From an uncultured cyanobacterium (GTDB lineage Bacteria > Cyanobacteriota > Cyanobacteriia > PCC-6307 > Cyanobiaceae), in the NCBI GenBank assembly GCA_903871775.1, contig CAIQIA010000014.1:1-64000 (forward strand): a stretch of DNA of 64,000 nucleotides, in the 5' to 3' direction. The notes beneath the pieces were generated by a model. The model did no database searches. It worked only from the letters and a program-made list of their open reading frames with translations, and was not told the origin of the DNA. A program made the position numbers and the translations under genes. Position 1 is the stretch's first letter; every line of letters begins with the position of its first letter. Shown here in pieces: positions 42,534-51,250 of this stretch.

Positions 42534-43900
42534 GCAGAGGCGGTGGCGGCAGGCCTGGGGGCAGGGCGGCGGGCCTCGGGCAGATGGGGCGCCAGCCGCT
42601 GCAGGTAAGCGTCGCAGATCCGCTCGGGATGGGCCTGGTTGAGCAGCAGCCGACGGGCGGCCTGGCCGAGGCTGCGGGCCTGGGCCGGGTGGTCCCGGAG
42701 GTCGGCGATCCAGGCGGCCAGGCCATGGGAATCACCGTTGGCGAACCAGCGGCCGCAGCCCTCGCCTTCGACCAGCTGCTGCAGGTGCGAACCGTCGGGG
42801 GTGATGGCGGCGACGGGGGTGCCGGCCGCCAGATGGCCGTACACCTTGCAGGGGGCCACCAGGCCATCGGCCCCCCGCGAGAGACTCACCACCGCCAGGT
42901 CGGCGGCCGCCAGGGAGTAGGGCAGCGCCTCCCGTTCCTGGTAGGGGAGAAAGAGCACATTGGGCAGGGCCAGATCGCGCACCAGCCGGGACAGCGACGA
43001 ATGCTGGGGCCCATGGCCGATCAGCACGAAACGGATGCCCGGGTCATGGCGCAGCAGCAGGGCAGCTCCGACCAGGGTGACCAGGTCATGGCAGCGACCC
43101 TGATTGCCCGAATAGACGACGTTGAAGGTCTCGGCCAGGCCGTGGCGCTCGACGAACCAGTTCTCGCTGCGGGGCAGGGGCCGGATGGCCTCGGGGTCTG
43201 CCCAGCTGGGGATGATGGACAACCGTGGTGCCAGGTCAGGCACCTGGGCCAGCACCCGCTCGGCCATCGGCTCGCTGAGCACAATCACTTCATCGGCGTG
43301 GGTCAGCATGGCCCGGTTGAGCCGTCGCCAGAGGCGGATCAGCGGATGGCGCTCGGGAAGGATCTTCAGCTCGACGAGCACATCCGGGTAGAGGTCGTAG
43401 AGCAGCACCACGTACGGGGTGCGGAAGAGGGTCTTGAGCAACCAGCCCAGCAGCGGCAGGTAGGGGGGCTCGGTGGTGTAAAGGATGAGATCCCCCCTCT
43501 GCAGGGACCGCAGCAGCCGCTGGCCTGCCCTGAGCACGAACAGCAGCCCGTTCACGGCACGGCCGCGGATGCGCCGAGGCCAGAACCGCGAGGCGCGGCT
43601 GCGGCGGATGCAGCGGTTGGGTTCGAACTCGAGGGAGTCGGCCCGTTCGCTCGAGTAGGCGTAGGCAGGCATGCCCGTGAGCACCTGCACCTGCAGCCCC
43701 CGGGCCGCCATGCGGGTGGTCAGGTCATCGAGCAGCTGGCCAGTGGCGGCGAAATCGGGGGGGAAGAACTGGCTCACCACCGTCAGCCGGGCGTGGGAGC
43801 GGCGCTGGGCGCGCCAGCGGCGGCGAGAGGCCAGGCGATCGGCCAGGACCCTGAAGTCAAACTTCGGTCGGCGTAACGCCTGGATGGAAGAGAACCCCAA
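42530..43900 (-). CDS. Glycosyltransferase family 4 (WbuB-like)
   Basis: 456 residues if read from the TTG at 43900; no ATG or GTG fits in this frame after the upstream gene ends. The start is therefore uncertain. Conserved parts are VVSQFFPPDFAATGQLLDDL near 40, the acceptor domain and the donor-site region RGADGLVAPCKVYGHLAAGT near 360. It transfers a nucleotide-sugar residue in exopolysaccharide synthesis, sugar unknown. It is followed by the exosortase with a 4-base overlap. Confidence 0.85.
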   Translation of the reverse strand: MGFSSIQALRRPKFDFRVLADRLASRRRWRAQRRSHARLTVVSQFFPPDFAATGQLLDDLTTRMAARGLQVQVLTGMPAYAYSSERADSLEFEPNRCIRRSRASRFWPRRIRGRAVNGLLFVLRAGQRLLRSLQRGDLILYTTEPPYLPLLGWLLKTLFRTPYVVLLYDLYPDVLVELKILPERHPLIRLWRRLNRAMLTHADEVIVLSEPMAERVLAQVPDLAPRLSIIPSWADPEAIRPLPRSENWFVERHGLAETFNVVYSGNQGRCHDLVTLVGAALLLRHDPGIRFVLIGHGPQHSSLSRLVRDLALPNVLFLPYQEREALPYSLAAADLAVVSLSRGADGLVAPCKVYGHLAAGTPVAAITPDGSHLQQLVEGEGCGRWFANGDSHGLAAWIADLRDHPAQARSLGQAARRLLLNQAHPERICDAYLQRLAPHLPEARRPAPRPAATASA

Positions 43901-43971
43901 GGGTGTGGGACCACCAGTGGGGACGATTTTTATCCGAGTCCCATGAAAAAGCTCATGGGACTGGGCAGATT

Positions 43972-44526
43972 TCAGCGCTGGCCCACCACCACGGCCGGAT
44001 TGCCCCTCAGGATCACCCGCGCCGGCCAGCGGCCGCTGACCACGGCCCCCAGGCCGGCGATCGCCCCTGGCCCCAGGCCAGTGCCTGGGGCCAGCACCGC
44101 CGCCGCGGCCACCCACACGTCATCGCCGAGGTCAATCGGCCCCAGGCGCAGATCAAAGCCGGGGGAGCGGTAATCGTGGTTGCCGGTGCAGAGGTACGCC
44201 CCCTGGGAGAGACAGACCCGGTCGCCGAGGCGCACCGGGGCCAGGTTGTCGATCCACACGTCCTCCCCCAGCCAGCAGTGGGCGCCGGCCTCAAGGCGCC
44301 AGGGAAACTTGACCCGCAGGCCAGGCTTGAGGCGGCAGCCGCCGCCCAGACGGGCACCGAAGCCCACCAGCAGCAGCCGCCGCCAGGCCGAACCCGGCAG
44401 CCAGCGGGCCGCCAGCAGCGGCGCCCCGACGCAGAACCACAGCAGCTGCCTGCCCAGGGGAGCCCCGGGGCTGTAATCGGCGGGGAGGCGATAGCGGTCC
44501 AGCCGCTGGAGGCCGTCGTCGCCCAT
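43972..44526 (-). CDS. WcaF-like hexapeptide-repeat acetyltransferase
   Basis: 184 residues. Left-handed beta-helix repeats include LGEDVWIDNLAPVRLGDRVC and LGDDVWVAAAAVLAPGTGLG, and a NHDY loop (catalytic His region, CTGNHDYRSP) is near 115. Family members O-acetylate exopolysaccharide sugars, as in colanic acid. ATG 44526 shares one base with the upstream stop (TGATG). The 71-base gap downstream is the largest break within this stretch of the operon. Confidence 0.88.
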   Translation of the reverse strand: MGDDGLQRLDRYRLPADYSPGAPLGRQLLWFCVGAPLLAARWLPGSAWRRLLLVGFGARLGGGCRLKPGLRVKFPWRLEAGAHCWLGEDVWIDNLAPVRLGDRVCLSQGAYLCTGNHDYRSPGFDLRLGPIDLGDDVWVAAAAVLAPGTGLGPGAIAGLGAVVSGRWPARVILRGNPAVVVGQR

Positions 44527-45323
44527 CAGCGGCCGACCGTGGCCCGGTCTTCCCAGAGCATCAGGCTCAGCAGCAGTTCGGCGTAGGCCCGCTGGAAGGC
44601 GTAGAACCAGCCCCGCCAGCCATCAAGCACACCCCCCCGCAGCACCAGGCAGATCAGCGGCAGGGCCAGGGGGGCGATCACATGGCGGCGGCGCAGACGA
44701 TCAGCGAACGACAACTGGCTCTTCGGCGTCTGCCGCAGCTTGTCGACCTCCTGGCGGGCATAGCGCTGCTGAGACCCGAGCCAGCGGCTCAGCGCCTTGC
44801 GGTCGTCGTGCAGCAGGGGTTCGCTGATGCGGCCGCAGGAGCCGTCGAGCACCAGATGCTCCTTGTGGCCGTCATCCTCGAAATGGGCCCTGTCGAGGCG
44901 GAACAGGGCAATGCGGGCCGGCAGCACGGCGCAGCGCAGGGGTTCGCCGTGGACGCAGTAGCGGAAGGGGATCCGGAAACCGACGTGCCCCTCGGCCTCG
45001 GCGCGGCCGACCGCCATCGCCAGGGCCTCAGCCAGGGCCGGCGAGACCCCGTAATCGGCATCCAGGCTCAGCACCCAGGGGGTGTCGACCTGGGCCAGGC
45101 CGGTGTTCCACTGGGGACCGAAGCTGTCGAAGGGGCGCACCACCACCGTGATGCGCGGGTCAGCGGCCAGCAGCTCGAGGGTGCCGTCGGTGCTGCCGCT
45201 GTCGACCACGACGATGCGTCGCGCCCAGGCCAGCCCCGCCAGGGTGCGGCCGATGTTGTCGATCTCGTTGTAGGTGAGCAGCACCGGCGTGATCGGGCAC
45301 GGGGCTGCGTCCTGGGGTCTCAC
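44526..45323 (-). CDS. Glycosyltransferase family 2
   Basis: 265 residues from GTG 45323, overlapping the upstream stop as GTGA. The GT-A motif PVLLTYNEIDNIGRTLAGL is at about 12-30, DSGSTDGTLELL near 40 and the metal-binding LSLDADYGVS near 85. A C-terminal hydrophobic region near 215 suggests membrane association. It belongs to the same family as LPS core glucosyltransferases of the KdtX type; donor unknown. Confidence 0.88.
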   Translation of the reverse strand: MRPQDAAPCPITPVLLTYNEIDNIGRTLAGLAWARRIVVVDSGSTDGTLELLAADPRITVVVRPFDSFGPQWNTGLAQVDTPWVLSLDADYGVSPALAEALAMAVGRAEAEGHVGFRIPFRYCVHGEPLRCAVLPARIALFRLDRAHFEDDGHKEHLVLDGSCGRISEPLLHDDRKALSRWLGSQQRYARQEVDKLRQTPKSQLSFADRLRRRHVIAPLALPLICLVLRGGVLDGWRGWFYAFQRAYAELLLSLMLWEDRATVGR

Positions 45324-46501
45324 GCGGGCGGGGCGTTCGGGTGCGGGGGAGCGTAGGTCCTGTAACGGTCGAGCAGGGAGCGGGCGATGGGTTCCCAGCC
45401 GAAGCGCTCCTGGGCCAGCCGGCGGGCGGCCGCCCGCTGCTGCGGATCCGGCGGGGTGAGGCAGGCCAGCAGGGCCTCGGTGAGGGGCTCCAGCTGACCA
45501 GGGCACAGGCGTCCGGCGTCGGTCTCGGCCACCGCCGCCGCCAGGGCCACCTCAGGCGACAGCAGCACCGGTGTGCCGGCAGCCAGGGCCTCAAGGGCGG
45601 CAATCCCGAAGTTCTCCGAGGCCGACGGCAGCACGAACCAGTCGGCCGTCGCCAGCAGCTCCAGCTTGGCGGCGCCGGCCACGAAGCCCAGCCAGCGAAC
45701 CCGCGGCCCCAGGCCCAGATCACGCACTTGCTGCTGCAGCTGCCCGAGATAGGCCGGGTCGCCGTCTCCGGCCACGGCCAGGCTCCAGTCGATGGCCGGT
45801 CGCCGACGCTGGACGGCGGCCAGGGCCTCGAACAGCAGGGGCAGCTGCTTCTTGGGATGCAGCCGCGACAGGAACACGAACCGGGTGCCCCCCGGGGTCC
45901 GCTGGCCGGGCAGCTCCCCTGCCGGGGGCAGGTCCACCCCCAGGGGCAGCACGAAGCTGGGGGTGGCCAGCCCCAGGGCCGCCGCCTCCTCCTGCTCGGC
46001 CGCGCTCGTGAAGTGCAGGGCCGCAGCTCCCTGCAGGTTGCGGCGGTCCACCAGCCGCAGCAGCAGCCGCTTGCGGCGAGGGCTCTGCCGCAGGCTCCAG
46101 GTGTTGAGCTGGCCGATGGTGCGCAGCAGATACGGCACCCGCCGGCGCCGGGCCAGGGCCATGCCCGTGCTGGTCGACCACGAGAAGAGGGCATGCACAT
46201 GCAGCAGATCCCAGCGGGGCAGCTCTCGCCAGAGCCAGGGGGCCAGGGCCGGGGCCACCTGGAACTCCCGCAGGGGTCGCACCGGAGGCGACCAGCGGTG
46301 GAAGGCCCGCAGGGGCACCCCCTGCCACTCCCCCCAGCCCCCCACGGGCAGGTCGTGCAGCAACCCGGGCCCGTGGTCATTGGTGGTGACGATGCGGGCA
46401 TCGCAGCCCAGGGCCCGCTCGGCCTTCACCATCGCCACCACCGCCTGGCTGGGGCCGCCCCGCAGGGGGCTGACGGACGGGATGAGGTGCAGGACGCGCA
46501 T
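45320..46501 (-). CDS. Glycosyltransferase family 4
   Basis: 393 residues. The N-terminal glycine loop LHLIPSVSPLRGGPSQAVV and the HVHALFSWS motif are followed by the C-terminal donor-binding EX7E region SENFGIAALEALAAGTPVLL near 308. ATG 46501 shares its first base with the FkbM gene stop. Retaining sugar transferase of exopolysaccharide assembly; substrates unknown. Confidence 0.9.
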   Translation of the reverse strand: MRVLHLIPSVSPLRGGPSQAVVAMVKAERALGCDARIVTTNDHGPGLLHDLPVGGWGEWQGVPLRAFHRWSPPVRPLREFQVAPALAPWLWRELPRWDLLHVHALFSWSTSTGMALARRRRVPYLLRTIGQLNTWSLRQSPRRKRLLLRLVDRRNLQGAAALHFTSAAEQEEAAALGLATPSFVLPLGVDLPPAGELPGQRTPGGTRFVFLSRLHPKKQLPLLFEALAAVQRRRPAIDWSLAVAGDGDPAYLGQLQQQVRDLGLGPRVRWLGFVAGAAKLELLATADWFVLPSASENFGIAALEALAAGTPVLLSPEVALAAAVAETDAGRLCPGQLEPLTEALLACLTPPDPQQRAAARRLAQERFGWEPIARSLLDRYRTYAPPHPNAPPA

Positions 46502-47388
46502 CAGAGGGTCTGATCGAGGACCCGAAGAGCCGTGGCCGACGTCAGCCGCTCCCGGACCCAGGCCGGATCCCGCACCCAGATCTGGTTGCCGCCGCTGGTG
46601 AGCACCCCCTCCTCCAGGCGGCGCTCCCAGGGGTGGTAGGTGCAGGGCACAAACGCGTGCTGGTCCATGGCGGCCATCACCTCGGGCTGACGTCCCTCAA
46701 GCAGCACCACCCGCAGGGCCGGCGAGGAAAGCACCCGGCGCCCCCCCGCCAGCAGCGCCGGCTCATGACCCTCCACATCGATCTTGGCGCAGCAGGCCCG
46801 TTCGGCCCCGCGCACGGCATCCAGGGGCAGCAGCGGCACCGACGCGCGGAGACCGCCGTAGGCCGCCGTCACCACCTGATTCGTGGCATCGCGGTCGAGG
46901 CTGAACAGCACCTCGCCATGGTCGGCCCCCAGGGCCACCGGCAGCACCTCGACCCGGTCGGTGAGCCCGTTGAGGGCGATGTTGTCGCGCAGCACCGCCA
47001 GGGTGACGGGGACCGGCTCCACGGCCATGACCTCGGCCCCCGCCACCGCCCCGGCGAGAACGGTGTAGCTGCCCACATTGCTGCCGATGTCGAGGAACAG
47101 GTCACCAGGGCGCAGCAGATGCAGCACCAGGGGCATGTCGGGCCATTCATGCAGGCCGCAGTAGAGGTTGCCGGTGGCGCCCGCCAGGCCCCGGCGCACC
47201 AGCAGTCGCGACCCCTGCAGCCACGGCATGACGATCGGCTCGGGGCGCAGGCGGCTGGCGAGCTGCCAGCGCACATACCGCAGGGTGGCGGCGGTGCGGT
47301 TGCGGCCCGCCAGCGGATGACGCCAGATCCAGGCCAGTCCCCGCTGGGTGACGGCCCGCACGGGCGATGGCAAGGAAGGGAAGGGCAC
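46501..47388 (-). CDS. FkbM-family methyltransferase
   Basis: 295 residues, GTG start. The SAM-binding motif LFLDIGSNVGSYTVLAG is near 97 with the acidic residue in VMAVEPVPVTL after it. The FkbM signature CAKIDVEGHEPALLAG lies near 205. These enzymes often O-methylate sugars or polyketides, and here a sugar of the exopolysaccharide is the likely target. The 27-base gap upstream has short ggttggtc repeats. Confidence 0.87.
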   Translation of the reverse strand: MPFPSLPSPVRAVTQRGLAWIWRHPLAGRNRTAATLRYVRWQLASRLRPEPIVMPWLQGSRLLVRRGLAGATGNLYCGLHEWPDMPLVLHLLRPGDLFLDIGSNVGSYTVLAGAVAGAEVMAVEPVPVTLAVLRDNIALNGLTDRVEVLPVALGADHGEVLFSLDRDATNQVVTAAYGGLRASVPLLPLDAVRGAERACCAKIDVEGHEPALLAGGRRVLSSPALRVVLLEGRQPEVMAAMDQHAFVPCTYHPWERRLEEGVLTSGGNQIWVRDPAWVRERLTSATALRVLDQTL

Positions 47389-47415
47389 GGTCAGGGTTGG
47401 TCGGGACGGGGTTGG

Positions 47416-48597
47416 TCAGGACAGGGGGAGGGTGTCAAGACAGGAGTTGTCAAGAGAGGGGGCGTGGGCATCGAGGAGGGCCGCCAGGGCACGGCTGCGG
47501 GCCGCCTCGCCGAAGGCGGTGGCGGTGGCGGCGGCCAGGGCCTGCGGCTCGAACCAGAGGGCCGGCCCCTGGCGCCGCAGCAGCCGGTCGAGGTGGGGCA
47601 CCAGCGGGGCATCGGGATCCACCAGGGCGCCGAGACGGCCATCCTGCAGCGGATCGGCGGTTCCGTCACGGTTGCCGCCAAGCACCGGGCAACCGCAGCC
47701 GAGGGCCTCGAGAAACACGATGCCGAAGCCCTCCTTGCTGCTGGGCAGCGCAAACACCGTCGCCAGGCGGAAGTGATCGGCCAGTTCGTCATCGGCCAGG
47801 CGCCCGGGCAGCAGCACCGCCCCGGCCAGCCCCAGGCATCGCACCAGCTCCTGCAGCCGCGGCCGGTCATCACCATCGCCACCGATCAGCAGCCGCAGGT
47901 CGGGATGCAGCCGCCGCAGCTCGGGCATGGCCTCGATCAGCCGCTCGATCCGCTTGGGGCGGTCGGCGACGCTCAACCGGGTGAGGCTGAACAGCAGTGG
48001 TGTCTGCGGCCCGAGGCCGTAGCGCCGCAACAGCGCCGGGGGCCGGGGGCCGGGATGGAAACGGCCCGGGTCGTAGGCATTGGGCAGCACGCTGCAAGGG
48101 GGTGGTGACCGCCGACCCCGCAGCAGCGGCTGCAGCTGGCTGGCGGTGTAACGGCTCACCGGCAGCAGACGATCGACGCGGCGCAGGCTTGAGCGACGCA
48201 ATCCCCGCGGCAGGCCCCACACCTCCTTGCCATGGGCCGTGAGCCAGGCCTCCACACCGGCCCGCCGGGCCGCCAGCAGGGCGGCCGGGGCCAGATGCAC
48301 GTGGGCGGCCAGCACCAGCCCCGGCCGACGCCCGGCCGCAGCCAATGCCGACCGCAGCAGCCGCGGTTCCCAGCGCCAGCGGGGCCCGCCCCCCAGCCCC
48401 TGCAGCTGCAGGGCCGGGCCCATTCCCAGCTCCGGCGGGCACTGGTCCTGGCGGTCAAGCACGCTGATCACCTCGATCGCGACCCCGGGGCGCGCCTCGC
48501 GCAGACTGTGGAGCAGGCCACGGCCGTAGGCCTGCACCCCCCCGTCGTGGCCCCAGGCCTCAGGCAGCAACAGCAGGATGCGGGGACGGTGGGTCAT
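47416..48597 (-). CDS. Glycosyltransferase family 4
   Basis: 393 residues. ILLLLPEAWGHDGGVQAYGR at the N terminus, AHVHLAPAALLAARR near 98 and the donor-site motif SKEGFGIVFLEALGCGCPVL near 290 show the GT-B fold. It overlaps the upstream glycosyltransferase by ATGA. The 3' end is Asp/Ser/Leu-rich and close to short direct repeats. Confidence 0.9.
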   Translation of the reverse strand: MTHRPRILLLLPEAWGHDGGVQAYGRGLLHSLREARPGVAIEVISVLDRQDQCPPELGMGPALQLQGLGGGPRWRWEPRLLRSALAAAGRRPGLVLAAHVHLAPAALLAARRAGVEAWLTAHGKEVWGLPRGLRRSSLRRVDRLLPVSRYTASQLQPLLRGRRSPPPCSVLPNAYDPGRFHPGPRPPALLRRYGLGPQTPLLFSLTRLSVADRPKRIERLIEAMPELRRLHPDLRLLIGGDGDDRPRLQELVRCLGLAGAVLLPGRLADDELADHFRLATVFALPSSKEGFGIVFLEALGCGCPVLGGNRDGTADPLQDGRLGALVDPDAPLVPHLDRLLRRQGPALWFEPQALAAATATAFGEAARSRALAALLDAHAPSLDNSCLDTLPLS

Positions 48598-49787
48598 GCC
48601 GGCCGGCGGATCAGGGCCAGCGCCTGCAGCAGGCCAGCCGTGGTGGCCTCGTAACCGTAGAGGGCGACCCGATCCCGCGCCGCCTCCCCGAAGCGCTTGA
48701 GCCGCCAGGGATCGGCGAGGGCGTCAGCCAGGGCGTTACCCAGGGCCTGCCGATCACCGGCGGGCACGACCCAGCCCGTGCGACCGGGCAGCACCAGATC
48801 GGGACCGCAGCCCACATGGCTGCTGACGATGGCCGGCAGCCCGAGGTTCATCGCCTCGTTGATGCAGAGCCCCCAGGTCTCACCGGGCCCCTCTGACGGC
48901 AGCACGATCACGTCACCGAGGGCATAGGCCGCCGGCATGGCCGACTGGTTCACGAAGCCGGTCAGGTGCACCCGCGCGGCCGGCGCCCGGGCCAGCCGCT
49001 GGCGGATCTGCGGCTCGAGCGGGCCGGCCCCCACCAGCACCAGCACGGCGGTGGGATGGTCGAGGGCCAGAAAGGCCTCGAGCAGATCGAGGGGACGCTT
49101 CTTGGCGATGAGCTTGCCGGTGAACAGCACCACCGGGGCGGTCGGGTCGATCCCCAGCCGGCCCCGCCAGGCAGCGGCCTCGGCCCTGGCAGGGCCGGCT
49201 GCCGCCAGAAAGCGGTCGTTGTCCACGGCGTGGGGGGCCAACACGATGCGCCTGGGCGGCAGACCGGAGGCCAACAGATGCCGGCGGTTGGCCTCCCCCA
49301 TGGCCAGAGCCCCCGCCAGGCGGTGGAACAGGATCCGACGCAGCAGCCGGGCCAGCGCCGCCCGTGGACCGGTGCGGGGCACCAGGTCATGGGAATCACC
49401 CCGCAGCAGCACCGGCATCGACGCCAGGCGGGGGTCCAGCAGCAGCTGCAGCTGGGCACGCCAGGCATAACCGAACAGCAGCACCCCGTCGGCGCGCCAG
49501 TCGCGCAGCTGCCGCGGCAGGTCTGGGCAGTGCAGCCCGCCGAAATGATCACTGCCGGGACGGCGGGACCGGTTGGGCACAAAGGTGTGGTCGTACCCCT
49601 GCAGCAGCGGCAGATCCCAGCGGATGGCCTGGCCGAACCCCGGATCCAGGGCCCCACCCCCCATGCCGGTCCAGAGATAGAAGACCCGCAGCACAAGGTC
49701 GTGGCGGCGGGCGAGGGCCACGAACCAGGGCACGTAGTACTGGATCGGGTGGCTCACCACCACCGCCAGTCGAATCGGCGCCGTCAC
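48594..49787 (-). CDS. Glycosyltransferase family 4
   Basis: 397 residues, GTG start overlapping the upstream stop. VVSHPIQYYVPWFVALARRH opens the acceptor domain, FTGKLIAKKRPLDLLEAF begins the donor domain near 215, and GPGETWGLCINEAMNLGLPA near 300 is the EX7E motif. Part of the translationally coupled exopolysaccharide operon; sugar specificity unknown. Confidence 0.9.
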   Translation of the reverse strand: MTAPIRLAVVVSHPIQYYVPWFVALARRHDLVLRVFYLWTGMGGGALDPGFGQAIRWDLPLLQGYDHTFVPNRSRRPGSDHFGGLHCPDLPRQLRDWRADGVLLFGYAWRAQLQLLLDPRLASMPVLLRGDSHDLVPRTGPRAALARLLRRILFHRLAGALAMGEANRRHLLASGLPPRRIVLAPHAVDNDRFLAAAGPARAEAAAWRGRLGIDPTAPVVLFTGKLIAKKRPLDLLEAFLALDHPTAVLVLVGAGPLEPQIRQRLARAPAARVHLTGFVNQSAMPAAYALGDVIVLPSEGPGETWGLCINEAMNLGLPAIVSSHVGCGPDLVLPGRTGWVVPAGDRQALGNALADALADPWRLKRFGEAARDRVALYGYEATTAGLLQALALIRRPA

Positions 49788-51250
49788 CGTCGCGGGGCGG
49801 CCGAGCCAGCGCCGGAACCGAGCACGAGGGTCAGCAGCAGCACAAAGGTGATGATCTGGGCGATGGAACCGACGAAGGTGGAGGCCACCGCCTCATAGGA
49901 GGTGAGCCAGACGACCGTGACCGCGAGCGACAGCAGCCCGGAGACCGACAGCAGGGGCTGCAGGCGGCCGACGTTTTCGCTGATGCGCAGCAGCACGCCC
50001 ACCGCGACGCCATAGAGCAGGGGCCCGAAGAAGCTTCCGAAGTTGCCCACCGCCTCGGGAAGGAAGCCCCAGGCGATGTAGGTGACCTCCGTCTGTTCAC
50101 GGTTCTGCTGGCGGCCGAAGTGCAGGTTGAGCAACACCTGGCCCTCCTGACCGCGCACCTTCTGGGGATTGAGCACCCGTGGCACCAGCACCTGGGGGAT
50201 CACCGCCAGGCTGCCTCCATCCATCGGTGGCGTGCCGGCCTCGAGCTTGTCGACCACGTAGAAAAGGTTGTAGAGGTTGCTGACCCGATCAGCGAGACCC
50301 TTCTTCTGGATTCCAGAGCCCTCGGTGGGGGCGGCATTGAGGCTGGCATCGATCCATTCGGCGACCAGCTGCGTCGGGTTGACAGCCGCGAGGGCCTTGC
50401 CGCCCGTCCCGTTCTCCCAGTAGCGCTCACGGACCACCGCCTTGCCCTGCTGCAACACTCCCACCAGCACCAGGGCCACCAGCGTCACCGGCAGCGCCCG
50501 CCGGGGTCGGCCCAGCCACAGCCCCAGCAGCACGGTGAGCACCAGACCCTGGGCGCTGGAGAGCAGCAGGGTGGAGAAGCTCTGGAACAGGATCGCCCCC
50601 ACCGTGAGCCACCAGAGCCAGGCGCGCGGCAGGGCACCGATCGCCCAGCGGTAGGCCCCCAGAAATCCGCCGGCGGTGATGGCGAAACTGCCCACCACCT
50701 TGAGCAGCGAGAAGACGGTGTTGGCGTTGCTGCCGAGCAGCGTCCAGAACCCCGGGGCTGCCGGGGCGAGCCGGGTCAGCAGCGCCACCAGCAGCAGCTG
50801 GTGGGCCAGCCAGGTCTGGGTGCGCGCCAGGGGCAGGGGCGTGCGGTCAGCGGCCATGCCCAGGGTGGGCGACGTGAACAGCCAGCCGACCCCGATGGCG
50901 AGAAACCACAGCGCCAGAGACACCGTCACGGCCGACAGCAGCTCCCCCTTCTCGAACCAGGCGGCCGGGATGCTGGTGCCGGCCAGGGGAACGAGATTGA
51001 CGATCGCCTGGATGAGCACGTAGGCCGGCAGGATCGGCAGCACCGGGCCCGCCTGACGCAACCACAGCTGAATCAGCACCACCAGGGGGCCTGCAATTGC
51101 CGCGAAGAGCAGCAGGCTGGGCAGGCCCGCCACGAACAGAAGCAGGCCGGCGATGGCCGCCAGCAGCCCCTGCAACCAGGGCAGCACCCGCAGGGCCAGG
51201 CGCTGAAACCCAGCGGCCACCTGCTCAATGGTGACGTCATCGCTTGTCAT
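49784..51250 (-). CDS. Polytopic membrane protein, Wzy-like (polysaccharide polymerase candidate)
   Basis: 488 residues from ATG 51250, overlapping the upstream stop as ATGA. About 12 hydrophobic segments are spread over the chain, with one large hydrophilic loop at about 285-370 (AVNPTQLVAEWIDASLNAAP ... NPQKVRGQEGQVLL). That layout, and its place among glycosyltransferases with no other polymerase gene, fits an oligosaccharide repeat-unit polymerase. Sequence is too diverged for a family call from motifs alone. Confidence 0.6.
   Translation of the reverse strand: MTSDDVTIEQVAAGFQRLALRVLPWLQGLLAAIAGLLLFVAGLPSLLLFAAIAGPLVVLIQLWLRQAGPVLPILPAYVLIQAIVNLVPLAGTSIPAAWFEKGELLSAVTVSLALWFLAIGVGWLFTSPTLGMAADRTPLPLARTQTWLAHQLLLVALLTRLAPAAPGFWTLLGSNANTVFSLLKVVGSFAITAGGFLGAYRWAIGALPRAWLWWLTVGAILFQSFSTLLLSSAQGLVLTVLLGLWLGRPRRALPVTLVALVLVGVLQQGKAVVRERYWENGTGGKALAAVNPTQLVAEWIDASLNAAPTEGSGIQKKGLADRVSNLYNLFYVVDKLEAGTPPMDGGSLAVIPQVLVPRVLNPQKVRGQEGQVLLNLHFGRQQNREQTEVTYIAWGFLPEAVGNFGSFFGPLLYGVAVGVLLRISENVGRLQPLLSVSGLLSLAVTVVWLTSYEAVASTFVGSIAQIITFVLLLTLVLGSGAGSAAPRR

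Noticed and set aside
47389-47460. Short ggttggtc/gtcaagaca repeats
   Set aside because: Imperfect, short and partly coding; no array or known element.
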